A stretch of DNA of 64,000 nt. It comes from Polyodon spathula (Eukaryota; Chordata; Actinopteri; Acipenseriformes; Polyodontidae). The DNA lies in assembly GCF_017654505.1 (NCBI RefSeq), contig NC_054547.1:20639975-20703974 (forward strand), in the 5' to 3' direction. This document shows positions 1 through 11,727 of this stretch, piece by piece (position 1 is the stretch's first letter; each line of letters begins with the position of its first letter). The position numbers were made by a program, and so were the translations under genes. Below the pieces are notes generated by a model that was not told the DNA's origin, ran no database searches, and saw only the letters and a program-made list of their open reading frames with translations.

Positions 1-432
1 TAGTGCCATTTAATATTATACCTCATGTGTTTTTCGATTGCCCTGAAATTAGTTATAGTATTAGCAATGATAGGCCCATAAAGTAGAGCACATATTTTGT
101 TTGTAAGACCTTTAAATAAGAGGTCTTGCAGTCTTATGGGAGTCACTAGTACCTCTTCAATATCTCTCCAGGACACAGCAGACAGTGGATTTAACCATAC
201 CCCAAGGAAGCGTAACTGGAAAGCCCAGTGGTACAACTTAAAATTAGACTTTTGTGCGCTGTAGTGTATTTAAGTTGATTTGTGATTGCTTGCCATTCCA
301 CAAGAAATTCTTAATAAAGAGTCAATTTTAGTCCAATAGGTGGAGGGAGTGGAATCATTGCACTAATAAAATTAACTCAAGGAAGAATATTCATTTTGAC
401 TGTAGCAATTCAGGCTTGTAGGGAGGTGGGCA
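1..432 (-). mobile_element. L1/Tx1-like LINE, ORF2 C-terminal remnant
   Basis: Read on the minus strand this stretch gives the conserved region downstream of the reverse transcriptase in L1/Tx1-type LINEs. Pieces such as VKMNILP, LRNFLWNGK, then KLYHWAFQLRFLG and a later SWRDIEE appear in order, with frameshifts and stops between them. In the family this part follows the RT palm and thumb. The left end runs off the window. The right end stops at the Tc1 element that begins near 433. The endonuclease N-terminus of a similar LINE lies just beyond that Tc1 on the same strand, so both pieces probably come from one internally deleted copy. Confidence 0.7.
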
Positions 433-1906
433 TCACTGTCACAAAAATATAAACGCAACATGTAAAGTGTTGGTCCCATGTTTCATCAGCTGAAATAAAA
501 GATCCCAGAAATGTTCCATATGCACAAAAAAGCTTATTTCTCTCACATTTTGTGCACAAATTTGTTTACATCCCTGTTAGTGAGCATTTCTCCTTTGCCA
601 AAATAATCCATCCACCTGACAGGTGTGGCATATCAAGAAGCTGATTAAACAGCATGATCATTACACAGGTGCATCTTGTGCTGGGGACAATAAAAGGCTA
701 CTCTAAAATGTGCAGTTTTGTCACACAACACAATGCCACAGATGTCTCAAATTTTGAGGGAGCGTGCAATTGGCATACTGACTGCAGGAATGTCCACCAG
801 AGCTGTTGCCAGAGAATTGAATGTTCATTTCTCTACCATAAACCGCCTCCAACATCGTTTTTAGAGAATTTGGCAGTACATCCAACCCACCTCACAACCG
901 CAGACCATGTGTAATCACGCCAGCCCAGGACCTCCACATCCGGCTTCTTCACCTGTGGGATCGTCTGAGACCAGCCACTCGGACAGCTGATGAAACTGTG
1001 GGTTTGTACAACCGAAAAATTTCTGCACAAACTGTCAGAAACTGTCTCAGGGAAGCGCATCTGCGTGCTCGTCGTCCTCACCAGGGCCTTGACCTGACTG
1101 CAGTTTGGCGTCATAACCGACTTCAGTGGACAAATGCTCACCCTTCAATGGCCACTGGCATGTTAACTGTACCAGGCAGATAGCGTGTATGGCGTCGTGT
1201 GGGCGAGCGGTTTGCTGATGTCAACGTTGTGAACAGAGTGCTCCATGGTGGCGGTGGGGTTATGGTATGGGCAGACATAAGCTACGGACAACAAACACAA
1301 TTGCATTTTATCGATGGCAATTTGAATGCACAGAGATACTGTGACAAGATCTTCAGGCCCATTGTCATGCCATTCATCCACCGCCATCACTCATGTTTCA
1401 GCATGATAATGCACGGACCCATATCGCAGGATCTGTACACAATTCCTGGAAGCTGAAAATGTCCCAGTTCTTCCATGGCCTGCATACTCACCAGACATGT
1501 CACCCATTGAGCATGTTTGGGATGCTCTGGATCGACGTGTACGACAGCATGTTCCAGTTCCCGCCAACATCCAGCAACTTTGCACAGCCATTGAAGAGGA
1601 GTGGGACAACATTCCACAGGCCACAATCAACAGCCTGATCAACTCTATGCGAAGGAGATATGTTGCGTTGCATGAGGTAAATGGTGGTCACACCAGATAC
1701 TGACTGGTTTTCTGATCCACGCACCTACCTTTTTTTTTTTTAAGGTATCTGTGACCAATAGATGCATATCTGTATTCCCAGTCATGTGAAATCCATAGAT
1801 TAGGGCCTAATTTTCAATTTCAATTGACAGATTTCCTTATATGAACTGTAACTCAGTAAAATCTTTGACATTGTTGCATGCTGGTTTATATTTTTGTTCA
1901 GTGTAT
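433..1906 (+). mobile_element. Tc1/mariner transposon, decayed
   Basis: The ends are inverted copies: acaaaaatataaacgcaaca near 441 and its reverse complement, with a few changes, at about 1881-1900. The internal leader (CCTGACAGGTGTGGCATATC near 616) is typical of the Tc1 group found widely in fish and frogs. Length of about 1.47 kb fits a full element. The transposase inside is broken. The element sits inside a minus-strand LINE and therefore arrived later than it. The exact TA duplication is hard to fix because both ends have drifted. Confidence 0.85.
720..1703 (+). pseudogene. Tc1-type DDE transposase pseudogene
   Basis: Parts of a Tc1 transposase are spread over all three plus-strand frames. 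Near 998-1180 is an HTH-linker piece (ISAQTVRNCLREAHLRARRP). At 1199-1390 is the catalytic middle (RFADVNVVNRVLHGGGGVMV, followed by WADIS). At 1393-1440 the second catalytic Asp is seen in FQHDNARTHIAG. At 1497-1703 the C-terminus holds the catalytic Glu in SPIEHVWDALDRRV and runs to a stop after GHTRY. The first catalytic Asp region near 1140 is not recognisable. At least three frameshifts and a TAG near 1180 prevent expression. The family's usual length is about 340 residues. Confidence 0.85.
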
Positions 1907-2156
1907 ATTAAAATTGAGATTGCATTTAACAAGAATAACAACACTTTGTCTTCGAACCATCACTAGATGAAGCAGCAACTCTGTAAAATTTGTTTTGTAA
2001 TCTGTGGACATCTACTGTATGCAAATGCGATTCTTGTATAAATGCCAAATCCACATACTTTCTGCATAATATATCTAGACATTTAGTGCGCTTATCTGGA
2101 TTATTTAAACTTTTCAGATTCCAGGACATAATATTAATTTGAACCATTATCAAAAA
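1907..2156 (-). pseudogene. L1/Tx1-like LINE endonuclease N-terminus
   Basis: The minus-strand reading starts with INIMSWNLKSLNNPDKRTKC and continues with YVDLAFIQESHL, the first blocks of the apurinic-like endonuclease of L1/Tx1 ORF2. The catalytic Asn of the N-terminal block and the Glu in QESHL are visible. A frameshift follows about residue 68; in the next frame the reading continues as SVVILVKCNLNFNI up to the Tc1 border. Only about 80 residues remain of a domain near 230. It is likely the 5' part of the same LINE whose 3' part fills 1-432. Confidence 0.75.
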
Positions 2157-2925
2157 TAAAGCCAGGAACTGTACCGATGAAAATCAAATATTTTCCTTAA
2201 GGATCGTAACATAAATCTTGTGGAAAACACAATGGGTCAATTGCAACAAACTTGCAGAGTTAGTACTGAGCTGCGTACTAAGTTGCATAGCATCTAGTAC
2301 GGTACTATTGTATATCGGGATCATCCCCAGCTGCGTACTAACTTAATACCAATAGCAACAAAAAAAAAGGAGCAGAACAAATTTGGGGACTAGCTGATCT
2401 CCAGATTTAGTACGGTGAAACGCTAATTTTGGTACCCAATGGAATTCGGTATCCCTTGTGATTTCACGCCTGCGCAGATGCGTTTTTTCTCTTTTTTTCA
2501 AAAGACGGCTGAGAATGGGAATGTCAAATATATCTGTGTGTACGCGCCACACTGTTAGTTACCGTGATGTACTCAGGCTTATTGTTTTACTTAGTTTGAG
2601 GCACGAAAGAGTCACATTATATTTATTTATAGCAATTCTATATATTGTTTTTGACATGAAATTCTTTATCTGAAATGTAAACTAATTAATGAGGTATCAC
2701 TGCCCAGAAAGACTTTGTTAATATTTAATAAGCAATTAATAGAAGTCAGACCAAGTAAAACAACACAAATACTGGGCAGCTTTTTTAAAATTTATTTTAC
2801 TCTTCTGTTTGGTTAAAGCTCTCTTTATCCCTCAGTGTAGACTGCAAATAAATCTTTGTCTGCGTTCGCGTTACTCATAGAAAGTCTGTGTTGAAGTCGG
2901 GAGTCATATATATATATATTTTTTT
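2157..2925. other. No gene recognised
   Basis: AT-rich sequence without a convincing reading frame or element end. A short motif, AGCTGCGTACTAA, occurs twice about 60 bases apart (near 2271 and 2330). A short AT run lies at 2909-2920. The ORFs here are short and show no family resemblance. Confidence 0.5.
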
Positions 2926-3245
2926 GTACAGACTGTCCTGTGAGGTATGTGTTTAATTGTATTAAACTCAGGGGTCCCCCAATATTTTACATGGGTGGGG
3001 GTACAGTATTCCATAGCTATTGAGAAGCCAAATAATTATGTATCCCTTCACAATGTAATCAAAACATGAGTTTAATGGATCATGTCATATGTGGTGTTTT
3101 TTTTGTACAGACTGTCCTGTGAGGTAGGTGTTCAATTGTATTACGCACTGGGGTCCCCCAATATTCCTCATGGGTGGGGTACAGTATTCCATAGCTATTG
3201 AGAAGCCATAGAATTCTGTTCTCACAATATAATCAAAACATTAAT
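2926..3245. repeat. Direct duplication, 179-bp period
   Basis: GTACAGACTGTCCTGTGAGG begins at 2926 and again at 3105. The similarity continues through GGGGTCCCCCAATATT, GGGTGGGGTACAGTATTCC and CCATAGCTATTGAGAAGCCA to about 3245. The copies differ by scattered substitutions and small indels. No coding potential is apparent. It could be a tandem duplication or two units of a satellite-like element. Confidence 0.75.
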
Positions 3246-3289
3246 GATATAACTGGAGCTAGCAATGATGATTTTCTGTTTTATTTTCA

Positions 3290-3865
3290 GAACAAAATTG
3301 TATACTCCTGGATTTGAGTGATGTTTCCACTAGCAATAAAGACATTCCTATATTGGTTTCACTATATGCAGAAGTTACTTTTCAGTCTTTTACCTTGTTG
3401 AATCAGTTAGACCGGACCAATTTAATTATAAAAATGAAAGCCACTACTTGCACTCTAGACCCCATTCCAACTCAACTGCTAAAAGAAGTACTAACTGGAA
3501 TCAGTGGTTTTATTCTAACTATTTTAAATGGTTCTCTCCCTATTGGTACTGCTCCTTGCCCTTTTTTTTAATCTAAGATCCTAGAACTAGTAGTAGCAAA
3601 CCAATTAAAATAATTTTTGCCTTAAATAATATACATTATGTGAGAAATTTCAGTCTGGTTTTTGCTCTGAGACAGGGACAGTTTTATCATTGCTCCCATT
3701 TTATCTTTCTGACTGGTTACAGTTCGTTCAAACTGGGAATAGAAAATCTGCAGTCTGAAGTTGTTTATGGGGTGCCACATGGCTCAATCCTAGGACAAAT
3801 CATTTTCTCACTGTATATGTTGCCTCTAGAAGTGGTCCTCAAAGTAATTTGGGCATGGACATAAA
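3290..3865 (+). pseudogene. L2-like LINE reverse transcriptase fragment
   Basis: The open reading at 3314-3571 contains MKATTCTLDPIPTQLLKEVL, the hallmark RT N-terminal block of L2-clade LINEs. After a frameshift the text continues as a SKILE..VVANQL block (about 3568-3600) and IHYVRNFSLVF near 3630-3660. A second open piece at 3640-3864 contains YGVPHGSILGQIIFSLYMLP, equivalent to RT block 4. The next catalytic block (YADD) is absent, so the copy stops or is deleted there. The L2 3' end at 8990-9985 is on the same strand but 5 kb away, and I cannot show that they were once joined. Confidence 0.75.
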
Positions 3866-3967
3866 TTGATCTTACTTGGCTGTTTGCGGGCACGCTGACT
3901 ATTGCATAGGTTCTTATCTTAAACAATGCCTTCCCGTGATTTTATATATATTGTGATATATGTGTGT

Positions 3968-4025
<58 letters not shown>
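3866..4025. repeat. AT and CA microsatellites
   Basis: After a short unique stretch, (TG/TA) sequence from about 3950 passes into (TA)n at 3976-3999 and (CA)n at 4000-4025. It directly abuts the 5' end of the next Tc1 element. Confidence 0.85.
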
Positions 4026-4029
<4 letters not shown>

Positions 4030-4835
4030 GTGCCTATAGAAAATCTACAACCCCTTTCAAAATTTTTATCTTTCGTTGCCTTATAGCCTGGAATTAAAAT
4101 GCATTATTTTTTTTATTTTTTTTTCATTTCTCTACACATCCTACCCCACAACTTCCAAGTGAAAATAATATTATAGAGATGTGTAGAAAATTAATTTGAA
4201 ATAAAAACTAAAATAGCTTGGTTGGATAAGTGTCCACCCACCTTGCAATAGCAATCCTAAATTAGCTCAGGTGTAAACAATCGCCTTCAAAATCACACAC
4301 CAAGTTAAGTGGCCTCCACCTGTGTTAAATTGTAGTGATTCACATGATTTCAGGATAAATTCAGCAGTTCCCTTAGGTTCTGCTGGGAAGTGCATTTCAA
4401 AGCAAAGACTCAACCATGAGCACCAGGGCGCTTTCAAAAGAACTCCGGGACAAAATTGTTGAAAGGCACAGATCAGGGGATGGGTATAAAAAAGAATCAA
4501 AGGCCTTGAATATCCCTTGGAGTACAGTCAAGTTGATTATTAAGAAGTGGAAGGTGTATGGCACTACCAAGACCCTGCCTAGATCAGGCCGTCCCTCCAA
4601 ACTGGATGACCGAGCAAGAAGGAGACTGATCAGAGACGCTACAAAGAGGCCAATGGCAACTTTACAAGAGCTACAGGCTTTTATGGCCAAGACTTGTCAA
4701 AGTGTTCATATGACAACAATATCCCAAGCACTCCACAAATCTGGCCTTTATGGCAAGGTGGCAAGAAGGAAGGCATTACTCAAGAAAGCCCACCTTGAAT
4801 CCTGTTTGAAGTATGAAAAAAAACACTCAGGAGGG
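4026..4835 (+). mobile_element. Tc1-like transposon, 5' half only
   Basis: A TA at 4026-4027 precedes CAGTGCCTATAGAAAATCTA, a recognised type of Tc1-like terminus in fish. The leader is about 390 bases and the transposase starts at 4416. Similarity ends near 4835, inside the transposase and before the catalytic domain. There the sequence changes abruptly to GC-rich repeat DNA. No 3' inverted repeat was found. Confidence 0.8.
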
Positions 4836-5746
4836 CCAGTTCATGCCCATAGCCATCCGGGTCCTGTGGCTGATGGACAGGGAGCGATGGGAGGCGTAAA
4901 AGAGGGAACACACCCCAAACTCCCTGGAGGAAGGTGTGGAGTTGGTCCTCTGCTAACTGGAGGCAGCTATATCAGAACAGCAGCCCAGGTAGCAGGGTCT
5001 CCAGCGCCCAGGCGGGGGGACCGTGGGGATCCAAAGCCCAAGAGGGATCTGTTCCCACTTCCACCAGCGGAGGAAGAATGCCTGCTGACCCCATCTCCAC
5101 CAGCAGAGGAAGAATGCCTGCTGACCCCATCTCCACCAGCAGAGGAAGAATGCCTGCTGTCCCCATCTCCACCAGCAGAGGGGGAGTGCCTGCTGGTATC
5201 ACTTCCCCTACCGTCACCACCTGGAGGAGAGGAGCAGGTGCTTCCTCTGCCTCCATCACCTTTCCCTGCAAGTGAGGGAGAGCCGCACCAGTCCCCTGCA
5301 AGTGAGGGAGAGCTGCACCAGTCCCCTGCAAGTGAGGGAGAGCTGCACCAGTCCCCTGTAATAAGGGTAGACTACATGCCGCTCCCACCTCCGTCGCCAG
5401 GAGACTACACCTCCACCACCAGGAGCAGAGCAGCAGGAGCTGCTTCTGCCTCCGCCACCTCCACCGCCAGGAGCAGAGCAGCAGGAGCTGCCTCTGCCTC
5501 CTCCACTACCAGGAGCAGAGCAGCAGGAGCTGCTTCTGCCTCCGCCACCTCCACCGCCAGGAGCAGAGCAGCAGGAGCTGCCTCTGCCTCCTCCACCACC
5601 AGGAGCAGAGCAGCAGGAGCTGCTTCTGCCTCCGCCACCTCCACCGCCAGGAGCAGAGCAGCAGCAGCTGTCTCTGTCTCCGCCACCTCCACCGCGAGGA
5701 ACAGAGCAGCAGGAGCTGCCTCTGCCTCCGCCACCTCCACCAGCAG

Positions 5747-5753
<7 letters not shown>
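4416..5753 (+). CDS. Tc1 DNA-binding domain fused in frame to a repeat-rich tail
   Basis: This 445-codon frame begins at the natural Tc1 start (MSTRALSKELRDKIVERH). Residues 1-135 form the bipartite paired-like helix-turn-helix: HTH1 about 5-55, a GRPSKLDDRARRRL linker near 60-75, HTH2 about 85-125 ending GLYGKVARRKALLKKAH. It has no stop. The DDE catalytic part is missing. From about residue 140 the frame passes into unrelated proline- and glutamate-rich repeats: PPAEEECLLTPS units near 212-260, PASEGELHQS units near 285-315, then RSRAAGAASAS units to the end. The last block looks frameshifted, because the neighbouring frame reads as GAEQQELLLPPPPPP. The N-terminal part could still bind DNA if made. 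I see no evidence that it is expressed, and the fusion is probably accidental. Confidence 0.5.
5061..5200 (+). repeat. 36-bp coding minisatellite, about 4 units
   Basis: The unit contains AGAATGCCTGCTGACCCCAT followed by CTCCACCAGCAGAGGA, giving 12 residues (PPAEEECLLTPS). Units start near 5068, 5104, 5140 and 5176, the last diverging to AEGECLLVS. Substitutions are few and length is a multiple of three, so the frame is kept. Confidence 0.85.
5269..5358 (+). repeat. 30-bp coding repeat, 3 units
   Basis: CCTGCAAGTGAGGGAGAGCT followed by GCACCAGTCC is repeated three times without a break, encoding PASEGELHQS. The first unit has CCGC in place of CTGC. It lies between the 36-bp and the 48/42-bp arrays. 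Confidence 0.85.
5423..5746 (+). repeat. 48/42-bp higher-order minisatellite
   Basis: Units starting with GAGCAGAGCAGCAGGAGCTG begin at 5423, 5471, 5513, 5561, 5603, 5651 (slightly changed inside) and 5699 (slightly changed at the start). Their lengths are 48, 42, 48, 42, 48, 48 and 48. The first five alternate as a 90-bp composite. All lengths are divisible by three. In the frame GAEQQELLLPPPPPP the array is a Gln-Glu and poly-proline repeat. The frame used by the long upstream ORF gives Ala-Ser-Thr text instead. Confidence 0.9.
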
Positions 5754-7579
<1,826 letters not shown>

Positions 7580-8622
7580 GTCTAGATCATTTTGAATGAC
7601 CTTTGTTGCTGCAGCAGTGTTTGCCACTCCTCCTATTTTTGTGTCGTCTGCAAATTTAACAAGTTTGCTTACTGTACCAGAATCTAAATCATTAATGTAG
7701 ATTAGGAATAGCAAAGGACCTAATACTGATGTAGGGTCGCAGTGCATCAATGATCAGAGACAAGCATCAAAGGTTTATTGCAGTGGTCATCAAAATACAG
7801 AGCGCTTCGGAGAATAACAGTCACTTCATCAGTAACTAGTGTATTCTGCCGGGGTAAAGCATGTACATGGGTTATATATGTTTCCACACAAAATTCCTTG
7901 CTCCTATCAGGATTTGGCACGCAGCGCACAATTCCTTTGTCCTTACCCCCTAAATCTGTTCCCTCTCTCAGTTTAACAATGGATAGCAACTGTAGGGCTT
8001 GATTGCCCCCTCTGTTGCGCTTGTCATGTTCATCTCAGACTAGATTTATGATCTAGAAAGCATTTCATGGTTGAACACACATTACTTCTCCTTTTCTGGC
8101 CCCAGACATCTGACCCAACCTAATGGTGTACTGAAACATTCTGCCCTTCCCCCCTCCTTTCACAAATTCCTCACTAAACATTGCAAAACTGCACCCAAAT
8201 GATCGTTGGTTGATCCTGTTATCCTGTTTGGTTCCTTCACTGATTCCTGTGGTATTCCACTGGTTACCACACTCCATTCTGAGGTTTCTCCTCTAATCAG
8301 TACTTTCTGTTTTCTACAAGTTAACCACTCCCTAATCCATGTACATGTGTTTCCTTGAATCCCTACTGAGTTCAGTTTGAGAATTAATGTTTTGTGCGGG
8401 ACTTTGTCAAAAGCTTTCTGGAAATCTAAATAAACCATGTCATATGCTTTGCAATTATCCATTACCGAAGCTGCATCCTCAAAAAAATCAAGCAAGTTAG
8501 TTAGACATGATCTCCCTTTCCTAAAACCATGTTGACTGTCTCCCAGCACCGTTACCATATAGGTACTTTTCCATTTTGGATCTTATTATAGTTTCCATAA
8601 GTTTGCATATAATAGAAGTGAG
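7580..8622 (-). mobile_element. CR1-like LINE copy 1, split by a solo LTR
   Basis: Minus-strand text from 8558 downward gives HGFRKGRSCLTNLLDFFEDA, LDFQKAFDKVPHK and KLNSVGIQGNTCTWIREWLT, all RT blocks of the CR1 family that fills this window. At 8240 it is interrupted by a 510-bp LTR and resumes at 7729 with VLGPLLFLIYINDLDSG and KFADDTKIGGVANT, including the catalytic FADD. The 3' side ends at 7580, where the hAT element begins. The 5' side fades near 8622. One small piece, NDLDQ..F, also reads into the hAT border. Confidence 0.85.
7730..8239 (-). mobile_element. Solo LTR inside CR1 copy 1
   Basis: The 510-bp segment starts TGTAGGG and ends CCTTCA on the plus strand, so it reads TGAAGG...CCCTACA on the minus strand. 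It is flanked by CTGA at 7726-7729 and CTGA at 8240-8243. The CR1 coding text is continuous when it is removed. In the minus orientation a TATATAA box-like site and an AATAAA (in GCAATAAACCTTTG, near 7772) are present in the right order for an LTR. A 4-bp duplication suits several retrovirus or LTR retrotransposon groups. No internal region remains. Confidence 0.75.
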
Positions 8623-8989
8623 GGTATGCAGTATATGCATTTTTTATGTTTTTATTGATGGTATGTCATACTGCTATTTGTTTTCACCACTACGCAAACT
8701 GCCCCTCTTAACCACTGTTTGCATTTAACAATACAACACATTTTCACAGGTAGTAAAGCAATGTATTTATTTTAAAATTCAATGTAGTGTTAACTGTAAT
8801 TTCAATTTCCTCACATATTCTCCCTTATTTTCTGTGTATTGCATATCAAGATATGTATTGTACTGCTTATAAAGAAAAATGCACTTCTAGAATCAGGCTT
8901 TCTAATGGACATTTGAAGAAGAGAAAAACGCTCATGTGTGAAGACAAAAATCACTGTAAATCAGCTGGCGTAAAAAACTACGCTGTAGT
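8623..8989. other. No gene recognised
   Basis: AT-rich sequence. One 77-codon frame (8787-9020) has no recognised motif. It may be the flank of the L2 copy that follows. Confidence 0.4.
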
Positions 8990-9985
8990 GTGTTTAGCCC
9001 TCTATTCTTTCACAGCCTGATGCTGAGAGGCTGATACATGTCTTTATTTCATCAAGGATCGAGTACTGCAATGCTCTTTTCTCTGGCATTTCCAAATGTG
9101 TTGTGTCTCGTCTGCAACTGATTCAGAATGCTGCAGCTAGAATTCTAGAACAAGGAAGAGCGAACACCTCACCCCGTACTAGCCTCCTTGCACTGGTTCC
9201 AAGATATTTTTATTGACTTGCAATGCACTAAAAGGCTTAGTGTCAGATTACCTTCGGGAATTACTGAATCCATGTGTTCCATGTGGATCCTTTAGATCAT
9301 AGGATCTAGGTTTGCTTTGTACTCCCAGGGGTACACAGAAACAGCTGGGAGGCAGAGCCTTTAGTTACAGAGCATCGAGACTGTGGAATGAAATATCATT
9401 TTATGTAGGGAAGTTTCAATGGTTGCTACTTTTAAAGTATGACTAAAAACTCACTTTTATAGTGTTGTTTTTAATCTGTAAAGTTGCAATTATTGTATTC
9501 ACTGTTGTATTTAATTTATTGTTTTATAGTAAATATATGTATTGTAGCGTTATGTCTCGCAGTACCGCCGAGTGGGACTCTTTTTGTGCTACACTGAACT
9601 TGCGGGGTGACCGGGGCTATTACTTCTCTTGTAAATAGTGTATTACTGTGTATTGTTGTACAGTGTGTGTGTGTGTGTATGTGCTGTCCTGTCTTCACGC
9701 CATTTGTGTGTCACCCTGCTTGATTCTCTGAGTTGAAGCGCATTTCGTGTCTAGGCGGTGCTGGCGTGCTGCCTAGGGTGTCACGTGCATAGTGCAGCTG
9801 TTTGAGGGAGGGGTCTGTGGTATAAAATAGTGGTTTTAACTGCTTTGAACTACAACCTGTTGTCTTCATTTATTCCTGCTACTGACCAGATATACCTCCG
9901 CTACAGTATATTACTTTTACAGCGCTATGAGAAGATTCATCATGAAAGGAGCTACATGGAAAATAAAGATTCATTGGTTGGTTGA
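8990..9985 (+). mobile_element. L2-like LINE 3' end, split by a solo LTR
   Basis: Translation from about 9010 gives the C-terminal L2 blocks in order: ERLIHVFISSRIEYCNALFS, then RLQLIQNAAARIL, HLTPYxxSLLALVPRYF-like text, LKGLVSDYLRELLNPCVP and RAFSYRASRLWNEISF, ending near 9465 with FKVxLKTHFYSV. Several frameshifts are present. The 3' tail resumes after an LTR insertion as TTACAGCGCTATGAGAAGAT and ends with a (TTGG/TTGA)n-like run at about 9972-9985, the usual L2 terminus. The copy is 5'-truncated. Confidence 0.85.
9543..9905 (+). mobile_element. Solo LTR inside the L2 3' UTR
   Basis: The 363-bp insert begins TGTAGCG and ends CGCTACA, a perfect 7-bp inverted terminus of TG...CA type. It is flanked by GTAT at 9539-9542 and GTAT at 9906-9909. 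Removing it rejoins L2 3' sequence. A TATAAAATAG box is at 9821-9830 and a TG microsatellite at 9663-9679. I cannot assign the family; Gypsy-like is plausible. Confidence 0.75.
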
Positions 9986-10123
9986 TTTCTATATATTCTT
10001 AAAAAAAAATGAGATGGCTGTATTGCAACAATATCAGGGTCTGCTATAGATTATAAAAAAAAAATCAGATGGCTGTATTGCATACGTTTCAGTATCTATG
10101 TACAAAATAAGATGAATACATTT

Positions 10124-10196
10124 CAGATGGTTGTATCTATTGTGCATGGCCAGTGCTTTCAGATGGTTGTATCTATTGTGCATGGCCTGTGCTTTG
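10124..10196 (+). repeat. 36-bp tandem duplication
   Basis: TCAGATGGTTGTATCTATTG followed by TGCATGGCC and TGCTT occurs twice in a row, with one or two differences. A more distant pair, AGATGGCTGTATTGCA, lies just upstream at about 10011 and 10067. Confidence 0.8.
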
Positions 10197-10209
10197 TACA
10201 GCACTTAAA

Positions 10210-11050
10210 GAGAACCGTGAAAGTTAGGTTACTTACCATAACGCTGGTTCCCTGAAAGAGAAGATGACAACTACTACATTAGGTATGGGATATTTCTGCC
10301 CTTCGGGTAGGTATTGTTGAGCTCTCTATATCAGAGCTGCCGAAAGGCCCCTTCCTGTGATGACGCACTCGGTCCCGCCTACCAAGGGAATAAAACTGTC
10401 ACTCACAGGAAGATCCTCCTCTTTTTCAATCAAATCTGTAAGGGCGACCGAAGCAACCTCGCAGGTGGTGGTCGTCTTCTCTTTCAGGGAACCAGGGTTA
10501 CAGTAAGTAACCTAACGTTCCCTTTCGATTCGAAGGTGACCACCACTACATTAGGTATGGGATAATGTATACCAAAGCTGTCGCGAAGGAGAAGGAACGG
10601 CAGCATATGAGGAACGTACAACACTGTCTAACCCAGGGGTTAGTGGTGTGAACTTACACCCTCAAGGACACTCGTGCCTACAGAAGGCAAGGCAGGGTCT
10701 ACCACATTAATACAGTAGAACCTGGAGAAAGTACGCAGCATAGCCCAGCTAGCCGCAGTACGAATGTCAGACATTGAGGCACCCTTAAAAAGGGCCCAAG
10801 ATCTAGCTAACCCTCTAGTGGAGTGTGTGGCTACCCTACCAGGTGGGGGCAAGTCAGCACCATTATATGCAGTCGAGGAGAAGGAGGCTTCGTCACCTGA
10901 GACTGCTAAGGACAGCATATCATCCTGCACCAGCTGAGGCGACTCTTCCCACCCCCTCTGCAGTCCCTTGGGAGAGGGGAGGTATGGCAATTGGGGCTGC
11001 AGCAGGGCCTGGACAGGAGCCTACGCCGGCACCTGTCTAGCCAAGAGCTC
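10210..11050 (-). mobile_element. DIRS-like element A, 3' end
   Basis: DIRS elements are retrotransposons that use a tyrosine recombinase and have inverted termini. Here the 3' end on the minus strand contains the recombinase C-terminus (10640-10990). It then has a terminal region whose two halves are inverted: GTTAGGTTACTTACC near 10225 pairs with AAGTAACCTAAC near 10505, and CTGGTTCCCTGAAAGAGAAG near 10245 pairs with CTTCTCTTTCAGGGAACCAG near 10477. The same layout recurs at 54175-54490. Nothing beyond 11050 is recognisable as DIRS, so RT and gag are missing. Confidence 0.8.
10640..10990 (-). pseudogene. DIRS tyrosine recombinase, C-terminal fragment
   Basis: The frame contains ATHSTRGLARSWALFKGASM, with the catalytic His and Arg of the HxxR box. 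About 30 residues later it has FSRFYCINV, with the candidate catalytic Tyr. It ends VGTSVLEGVSSHH, as in fish DIRS recombinases. Only about 116 codons are open and the N-terminal Arg box is missing. The closest partner in the window is the copy at 54590-54943. Confidence 0.75.
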
Positions 11051-11727
11051 CAGGCTCTGGGCTAGACAACTGAATTAATAACAAATAAAATAAAGCAGGA
11101 CAGCACACTTTTAACCTGTGCTATGCAAACAAACTTACATACAGGTAGCGTTTTCTTTTCCAAGCAGGCTTCCATAAATAAATAGTCTCTATTCACTGGA
11201 GTATAATAGAGTCCTTTGTTTTTAGAAATGGTATTTCCCATTCTTTAAACTTTTAAATTCGTGTTGAAACATGTTTCACTACAAAGTTTGTTTTTGTGCT
11301 TGCTACTCAGCTTGTAGATGGAGAAGTGGCGGCGGCAGGATTTAATTTTCACGGACGGGCCGTTTATGACTTAATGACGTAATTACCAATATGTGCTCTC
11401 AAGACACTCTATACTGTCCGAAATATCACCATTTTCAAGAACGCACACTCTACCAAAACATTTTGACTGTTGGACAGCCGATTTACCACCAACAGGCATA
11501 GCAGCACAAATTCCGTAATGTTAGCACGCTACAAGTCACTACCACACATAAAGAAAATGAAAAAAGTTCTCAAACTTGTACTTGACTTCCCAAAGTGAGC
11601 TTAAATTTAAAAAGCTCTCATACAGTGACTAAAAGTGAACGTCAATACTCCCCATTGAGCTTTAGAAAAGTGTCAGTTATATGGGAATAAAAACAAAACG
11701 GAATAGAGGCATGAGTTGAGCATAACA
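11051..11727. other. No gene recognised
   Basis: Mixed sequence with short frames only. It separates the DIRS fragment from CR1 copy 2. A G+C-richer patch near 11325-11350 (AGTGGCGGCGGCAGG) is reminiscent of some DNA transposon ends but has no partner. Confidence 0.4.

Noticed and set aside
5061..5746. CRISPR-like array
   Set aside because: The units are tandem without unique spacers and keep a reading frame, so they are minisatellites.
7747..7989. Minus-strand frame with a plausible start
   Set aside because: It lies within the solo LTR and shows no known domain.
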